Below, piece by piece: positions 7,096-11,855 of a stretch of 11,855 bases of DNA (the stretch's first letter is position 1; every line of letters begins with the position of its first letter). The notes beneath the pieces were generated by a model, which saw only the letters and a program-made list of their open reading frames with translations, was not told the origin of the DNA and searched no databases. The position numbers and the translations under genes were made by a program. The DNA comes from Saprospiraceae bacterium. GTDB lineage: Bacteria; Bacteroidota; Bacteroidia; Chitinophagales; Saprospiraceae. The stretch lies in contig JADJYH010000067.1 in NCBI GenBank assembly GCA_016719855.1, positions 1 to 11,855 on the forward strand, written 5' to 3'.

Positions 7096-7629
7096 TCACT
7101 GATCCGTCAATTTCATCAAAAACTGCTTCCAAAGCACGTAGGCACGGTCCAAGGTTGTGCCTTGCACCTGGTCGTACCAGCCAATGGTCACTGTCTCCAC
7201 TTGGTGTTCGGGTTCATTGCCGAAAGGCGTGTGGAGAAAGGTTTTTCCCGGCTTCGCCGGAATGAGAATGGCTATGCATTTTTCGTCGGGAGTGGTCTCG
7301 ATTCGCAGTTTTTCCAGGTCAATATCCTGAAAGTGGAGGTAGTATTTGCTGCCGCCAATTATCGAATCTTTCTCCAGGGTGCGCCGCAGCACTGGAATTT
7401 CGAGCAGGGTGCTGTCAGCCCTTGAGAAGTTGGTGGAAAAGGTTTTCGAAAAAGTTGTTCCATTGAGCGAATCGGGGAGGCTGGAAGGCAACTGTAAGCT
7501 GAGCAAGTTGTTGAGTTGCCAACGAAGGTCTTTTAAGCTGGCACCGGTGGGCGTTACTGTTGGCTGGTTTTGGGCATGGCAGCCAAGTGAAAGCAGCAGG
7601 AGCAGAAGAACGAAGGAGGTAGTTTTCAT
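7096..7629 (-). CDS. Exported protein of unknown function
   Basis: A 177-residue intact open frame, one of the few here without a frameshift. The start at 7629 (MKTTSFVLLLLLLSLGC) gives a typical signal peptide with likely cleavage after CHA, before QNQPTV. The cysteine in SLGC is not in a good lipobox (Leu at -2, Ser at -3), so a lipoprotein is less likely. The mature part has no repeats or membrane segments. Recognisable points are LKDLRWQLNNLLSLQLP, a charged DIDLEKLRIETTPDEKCIAILIP strand pair, and a C-terminal YVLWKQFLMKLTDQ helix. I do not recognise a family. It is divergent from the PBP1A gene, 208 bp away, and upstream of rnpB on the same strand. A periplasmic or outer-envelope location is inferred from the signal peptide only. 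Confidence 0.8.
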   Translation of the reverse strand: MKTTSFVLLLLLLSLGCHAQNQPTVTPTGASLKDLRWQLNNLLSLQLPSSLPDSLNGTTFSKTFSTNFSRADSTLLEIPVLRRTLEKDSIIGGSKYYLHFQDIDLEKLRIETTPDEKCIAILIPAKPGKTFLHTPFGNEPEHQVETVTIGWYDQVQGTTLDRAYVLWKQFLMKLTDQ

Positions 7630-7837
7630 GAAAACAAATTTGTTGGCTGTAAAATTAGCTTAAACTGTGCCGTGTTGGTGGGGCATTGCAAATGGTGGAA
7701 TTCATTAACACAAAAGGTATAGGATTTTCGCTAAAATTGCATCCCTTTTTTCATGAAACGGTTTTGTGCTGAATATCAAAATGGGAAGTGACGAATGCCC
7801 AAGAACCCGTCCAAGTGACTAACGAACAAAGTACTAA

Positions 7838-10191
7838 ATGCAAAAGGACCATTCATTGTCCAATTTGAAAAATCTGCTGAAAAATTTAAATCCTGTTCTT
7901 CACCGTTGGCGTGAGCGCTATCGGCAATTTCAAGGCCGGAAGCCGATATTGGCCAATCTTTATTGGGGCAGGCCTTGCACTTTGCCTGTCACTTGTCGCC
8001 ATTACTGCTTTTGTCCTTCTTTTGTTCAATGGTGCTTTGGCCCCATCCCCACATCGGCTTCCTTGAAAACAATTGACCACAACCTAGCCTCCGAAGTGTA
8101 CTCGGCGGATGGCGTCTTGCTGGGCCGCTACTATTTTGAAAACCGCCTTCCTGCAAATTTGGAAGAAATTCCGGGTTGCTTGAAAAACGCACTCATCGCC
8201 GCAGAGGATACCAGGTTTTACGAGCACCACGGCATTGATTATTGGGCACTGGGAAGGGTTTTGGTGAAAAGTATCCTGATGCAAGAGGACGAATCGGGCG
8301 GTGGCAGCACCATCACGCAGCAATTGGCGAAAACCTTTACCCTCGAAAAAAATTCCGGCTGCTGAGCCTGCCCATCAACAAGGCCAAAGAAATGGTCATT
8401 GCCGCTCGCCTCGAAAAGTGTATTCCAAAGAAGAAATCTTGGCGCTCTACCTCAACACCATCCCCTTCAGCGGCAACGTGTTTGGGATAAAAACCGCTTC
8501 CAACCGCTTCTTCAACAAAGAACCAAAAAACTGACGCCCGAACAAGCTGCCGTATTGGTCGGCATGTTGAAAGCCACGACAGCCTACCACCCTGTCAAAA
8601 ACCCAGAGCGCTCCAAGGAGCGCGGAACGTCGTGCTGGGAAGGATGGAAAAGCATGGCTTTCTGAAAAACAGAACTGGATTCCCTCCAAAACTGCCCCTA
8701 AGCTCGATTACAAACCCCAAACCCACAACGAAGGATGGAACCCACTTCCGGGAACACCTGCGGCTTGAACTCGAGGAAGCATTGAAAGAATACACAAAAC
8801 CTGACGGAAGTGATTACAATCTCTACACCGATGGCCTGAAAATCTACACCACCATTGACTCCCGTTTGCAGCATTTTGCAGAAAAGGCGGCGGAGGCCGA
8901 AATGCGGAGGATACAGGCCAACTACTTCAAGCAAGCAAAAAAGGACAAGCTGACCAAGTCCTACGGCAGCAACGACCTGCTCAACCAGCAAGTCAAACAG
9001 GCTGACCGGGCAAGAACGATGCGGGACCGGAAGGCCAGCAAGGAAGAGGTGGCCAAAGCGATGAAGACCCCGGTAAAGATGACAATTTTGAACTGGAAAA
9101 CAGGGTTGGACATTGATACGATGCTCTCGCCAATAGATTCGGTCAAATATTACCTCTCGCTGCTGAACACCGGATTCCTTGCCGTGGACTACAAAACCGG
9201 AAAAATACTGGCCTGGGTGGGCGGCGTCAATTTCAAGTACGCAAAGTTTGACCATATCAAATCACGGCGGCAGGTTGGCTCCACCTTCAAGCCCGTGCTG
9301 TATTCCCAAGCCCTCGAAAGCGGCATAGACCCTTGCAAACACTGGCACAACGAGCATATCACCTACGAGGAGTTCGACAATTGGGCACCCAAGAACGTGG
9401 ACGAGCAATACGGCGGCTATTACAATATGGAGGGTGCGATGCGGCGCTCCATCAATACCATTGCCGTACAGGTTATTTTGGAAACAGAAGCGGAACCTGT
9501 CGTGGAAATGGCCAAGCGCATGGGCATCAACTCCCCCATCCCAAAAGAAGCTGGCATCGCACTCGGTGGCGTGGATTTGACGCTGTACGAGATGGTCCAA
9601 CGCCTTTTCGACCATCGCCAACCGGGGCAATCGGCCCATCCTTCATCATGTTACCAAGGTGATCAAGGAGGGCGAAATCCTTCAAGGCTTTGCTTCGCCC
9701 AAGCCAAAATCCTTTGCCGTTCATGTCCGAAAGTGCATGCGGATATGGTGCGCTTCTCTCCTCATCCAGGTCATCGAGGCCAAAGATGGAACGGCGCACC
9801 GACTGCGCAGGCAATTTTACGTAAACGTACCCGTAGCAGGAAAAACCGGCACTTCCAACGACAACCATGACGGCTGGTTCATCGGTTTCACCCCGACATC
9901 TGCTTTGGTGCCTGGGTGGGTGGCGAGCACCCACAGGTGCGGTTCAGTGAGACAAGGCTTGGACAGGGTTCCAGTACGGCTATGCCCATCTGCACCAACT
10001 TCCTCAACCAGGTGTACGGCTCGAAGCAATATGTAAAATGGGGGAAAAACACTTTTCCAGAAATGGACACCATCACCTTGGACAAGCTGGACTGCTACGG
10101 GCTGAGGCACCCGAAAGATTCGACCTTGATGGACTCCATCATCGTGTCACCGGCCACTGGGGTGGAAAAGGGGAAGGAGGAACAGTTTTGA
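7838..10191 (+). CDS. Class A penicillin-binding protein, PBP1A type (frameshifted)
   Basis: A bifunctional murein synthase of about 785 residues that polymerises lipid II and cross-links peptides at the inner membrane. From the start at 7838 a basic cytoplasmic tail runs to about 7940. The membrane helix (IFIGAGLALCLSLVAITAF) is read in a second frame up to about 8045. The GT51 glycosyltransferase follows: IAAEDTRFYEHHGID with the catalytic Glu, GGSTITQQLAKNLYPRKKF, KAKEMVIAARLEK, SKEEILALYLNTIPF. The transpeptidase has the complete set: STFK (9280-9291) as SxxK, SIN (9448-9456) as SxN, and KTGT (9842-9853), then SNDNHDGWFIGFTP. The end is LGQGSSTAMPIC...TGVEKGKEEQF with TGA at 10189-10191. 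About ten frame changes are needed; at 8330-8333, 8418 and 8525-8530 each is repaired by one base in a homopolymer, pointing to sequencing error. All catalytic motifs survive. No OB-type insert is obvious. I found no convincing promoter in the 208 bp upstream. Confidence 0.9.
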
Positions 10192-10294
10192 TGATTTATG
10201 ATTGGGAGGGTCTCGTTAAGGGGTTGCGCTTGCAAGTTTGTAAATTTGCATGAACTGGTTATTACAAACAAGGCAGCTTGAAAGTTATTTTTTA
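10192..10294. other. Boundary between the PBP gene and the AT-rich island
   Basis: The base composition changes from GC-balanced to strongly AT-rich here. A near-palindrome, TGCAAGTTT (about 10229-10237) facing AAATTTGCA (about 10240-10248), sits at the edge. It lacks a T-run and may be a weak terminator or a junction remnant. No gene is seen. Confidence 0.3.
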
Positions 10295-11150
10295 TTAGAT
10301 TTCATTTTCTTTCTCTAGTTTTTCTAATTCTTTAATAAGAGGTGTGTGGTAGTCTTCTTTTAAATTATTCAATAAATCTTTGTCATTTGAAAATATCCTT
10401 TCTATCGAATTAATTAATGTTGCTTTATTTGTCAATTTTATGAATTCATCAGATGCACTATAATAATTTATTTTCTTTATCAGAGGTTCAAAGTTTTCTT
10501 GAAATTCTGGAGAAATTACAAATAATCTTGTCGGAGAAATCGGAAATGCAAATGCTTTTGCATTTGTCAATAGCATATTTTCAACTCTTCCATTATCATG
10601 CATCATATAACCCGGATTGTCACTTGTAATAAAGGGTTTAGTTATCTCTGTACAAAATACTATAAATCTTGATTTCAGCATTTGTTTTACAATCCAATTA
10701 TGGTCTTCAATTCTTCCTTCAGTAGAGTCTTTTAATATTTGATTGAATAAATCTGAAACAACATCTTCATTATTAACTTCTTCCTTAGCCTTGTTTTTTA
10801 GAAAAGATAGAAATTCATTAAATTTTTCTTCTCCATGTTTTATTTTGTATGAAAAGTATCTTTGTTCAAGTTTAGCAAATTGTTTATCTACCAAATACTC
10901 TAATAACCTTGGATTAGATAATTGTTCTTTAAAAAACTTTATTTCTTTGCTTGATGCTAAGTAATGCTTCTATTAATTTTTCCGAATCAACGATATTTAT
11001 ATTTTCTTTGTTTTGAAGTTTATCAGTTATCATCTTTAAAAGCTTTCCTTCATAATCAAATAGATTATTTTCAATATAATTAGGGTCTATTTCTCTTGTT
11101 TCTTTCAAGATTTTATCTGTCTTAATTCTATAAAATTCCCTTTGTAACAA
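10295..11150 (-). CDS. DUF4238-like protein, AT-rich, 5' end missing and frameshifted
   Basis: Two minus-strand open frames join into about 280 residues. The upstream one (11150-10929) begins with REFYRIKTDKILKETREIDPNYIENNLFDYEGKL. A shift near 10955 passes to ASSKEIKFFKEQLSNPRLLEYLVDKQF and the 199-residue downstream frame. That frame has HNWIVKQMLKSRFIVFCTEITKPFITSDNPGYMM, LTNAKAFAFPISPTRLFVISP, a Lys/Glu-rich tail and TAA at 10295. The FYRI...PNYIE..LFDYEG segment, the PFITSDNP motif and the later FPISPT-hhhhSP segment match my memory of DUF4238, whose members usually start with a HYVPQ-F-Y-L-x-N-F segment. That segment is missing: a stop lies just upstream at about 11162. The codon and base use is far more AT-rich than any neighbour, suggesting acquisition by transfer. 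The function of DUF4238 is unknown to me. Confidence 0.65.
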
Positions 11151-11319
11151 ACTTAGGACTTATTAAGAGTCTTAACTTTAATGTTCTTATGTTGATGGTT
11201 TGCACAAAATTAATTAGAACAATGTATAGTATTGGTGCAAAACCACAGCGAAAGTTACAAACAAACAAATAACCCCCAAGCAATCCATAAAATAAAACTT
11301 CCATACCGCCCCACCCAAC
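11151..11319. other. Intergenic stretch, AT-rich on its left
   Basis: The AT-rich composition of the DUF4238-like island continues to about 11230, then returns to normal. I see no gene, tRNA or clear att-type repeat. The missing start of the DUF4238-like gene would have been expected here but cannot be found in any frame. Confidence 0.4.
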
Positions 11320-11356
11320 AAAAAAGACCTTCCAAGTTGCAAATCTGGGAAGGTCT
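11320..11356 (-). terminator. Intrinsic terminator of the T9SS gene at the right edge
   Basis: On the minus strand AGACCTTCC (11356-11348) pairs perfectly with GGAAGGTCT (11333-11325) across a 14-base loop and is followed by a run of Ts (11325-11320). It lies 38 bp beyond the stop codon at 11394. Confidence 0.8.
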
Positions 11357-11367
11357 AAGCAGTCAAC

Positions 11368-11403
11368 TCAATCGTCAATCGCTCAATCGTAAATCAATCA
11401 ATC
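11368..11403. repeat. Irregular TCAATC hexamer cluster
   Basis: TCAATC occurs at 11368, 11375, 11383, 11394 and 11398, with spacing of 4-11 bp. The last two copies overlap the end of the T9SS gene, where they spell its final codons. It is short and imperfect, probably a simple-sequence tract. Confidence 0.4.
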
Positions 11404-11855
11404 ACCTTCATCAGCTTGGCCGCCCGGCTCAATTTTCCGTCAATGCGTAAGCAAACAAAATAAGGAGCAGCTACCTCGTTTATCAAATCCAGTTCGACCG
11501 TTCCAATGGGTGCCTCGAATGCAAAATCCCGAATGATTGGCCCCAAACATTGACCACCAAAAGGTGCAGCTCTTCAAAGGGGACTTCCACTTTGTAATCA
11601 ATGGTCAAGAAATCCGCGCGGGTTTGGGTAAATCACGCCCCTTGGCCAGAATCGTCGTTAATTCGTAAACAAAGCTCATCGGGCAGCCCTTCAATGATTG
11701 TGAAATTGTCAGCCAGCCTCCACGACGTTGGGCGTGCCGCTGCGGTCGGATGCTGTGAAGCTGAGGCGCATATCATCCGTGTTCAATATGGCTATTAAGG
11801 TCCGTATCTGTGGGCGTCCATGCTTGCACATTGGCGAGAGTCGGTTGCGATTACG
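11394..11855 (-). CDS. T9SS type A sorting-domain protein, C-terminal part (partial, frameshifted)
   Basis: The 3' end of a larger gene that continues past the right edge. Reading leftwards there is DMRLSFTASDRSGTPNVVEAG and then, after a shift near 11735, ADNFTIIEG. This is the xRFTAxD...VVEAxxDNFxI pattern that ends the accessory beta-domain of many secreted Bacteroidota peptidases and adhesins. A linker follows, then VIYPNPR, which opens a type A sorting domain. The frame moves to FLTIDYKVEVPFEELHLF, PIIRDFAFEAPIGTVELDLI, YFVCLRIDGKLSRAAKLMKVID and TGA at 11394-11396. The YPNP start and the conserved final strand (here AKLMKVID) are the known recognition features for T9SS. The catalytic or binding part lies outside the window, so the function is unknown. 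Confidence 0.75.

Noticed and set aside
11368..11403. Clustered TCAATC repeats as a possible iteron or CRISPR remnant.
   Set aside because: The spacing is irregular, the units are only 6 bp and two of them overlap the end of a coding region.
11232..11450. A 72-codon + strand frame.
   Set aside because: It runs antisense through the terminator at 11320-11356 and the end of the T9SS gene, and its composition is not protein-like.
1..11855. A search by eye for tRNA genes, transposases, integrases, toxin-antitoxin pairs and defence genes.
   Set aside because: None was found beyond the features listed. The DUF4238-like gene is the only candidate for accessory cargo, and no defence role can be shown.

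Overview
The window looks like chromosome of a member of the Bacteroidota, probably near the Saprospiria. The evidence is three independent lines: proteins ending in type IX secretion (T9SS) YPNP-type sorting domains, a CarboxypepD_reg-like/TonB-plug/beta-barrel receptor of the OMP_b-brl_3 kind, and a RapZ-C protein with the Bacteroidota form of the GGGFVFDCR and GCTGGQHRSVY motifs. No taxonomic search was possible.

Layout, left to right. 1-587 (+): 3' part of a surface protein with 17-residue head repeats and an S74-like (intramolecular chaperone) C-terminus that has lost its core. 745-1242 (+): small T9SS cargo protein. 1243-1608: gene-free stretch with a terminator and a short dispersed repeat. 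1609-2200 (-): RapZ C-terminal domain protein, truncated. 2310-2633 (+): small secreted-type protein of a Bacteroidota family, with a strong terminator. 2886-3732 (-): dienelactone hydrolase. 3929-6313 (-): TonB-dependent outer-membrane receptor. 6494-7040 (-): RNase P RNA with a large repeat-derived expansion. 7096-7629 (-): exported protein of unknown function. 7838-10191 (+): class A penicillin-binding protein (PBP1A type). 10295-11150 (-): AT-rich, probably acquired DUF4238-like gene. 11394 to the end (-): C-terminus of a second T9SS cargo protein.

Nearly every protein gene is interrupted by single-base frameshifts. The protein sequence resumes in another frame with its family motifs and catalytic residues intact, and several breaks sit in homopolymers. 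This fits uncorrected sequencing indels better than decay of many unrelated genes. Coordinates below therefore span the reconstructed genes rather than single open frames. Two places (about 500 and about 2225) also seem to have lost longer stretches, either by real deletion or by misassembly.

The genes do not form one pathway. They are mostly envelope genes (receptor, murein synthase, exported and T9SS proteins) around a housekeeping RNA gene. I found no defence system, CRISPR array, transposase, prophage or biosynthetic cluster. The most unusual items are the inverted heptamer-repeat insertion in RNase P RNA, a 27-bp box placed just before two different terminators, and the AT-rich DUF4238-like island.
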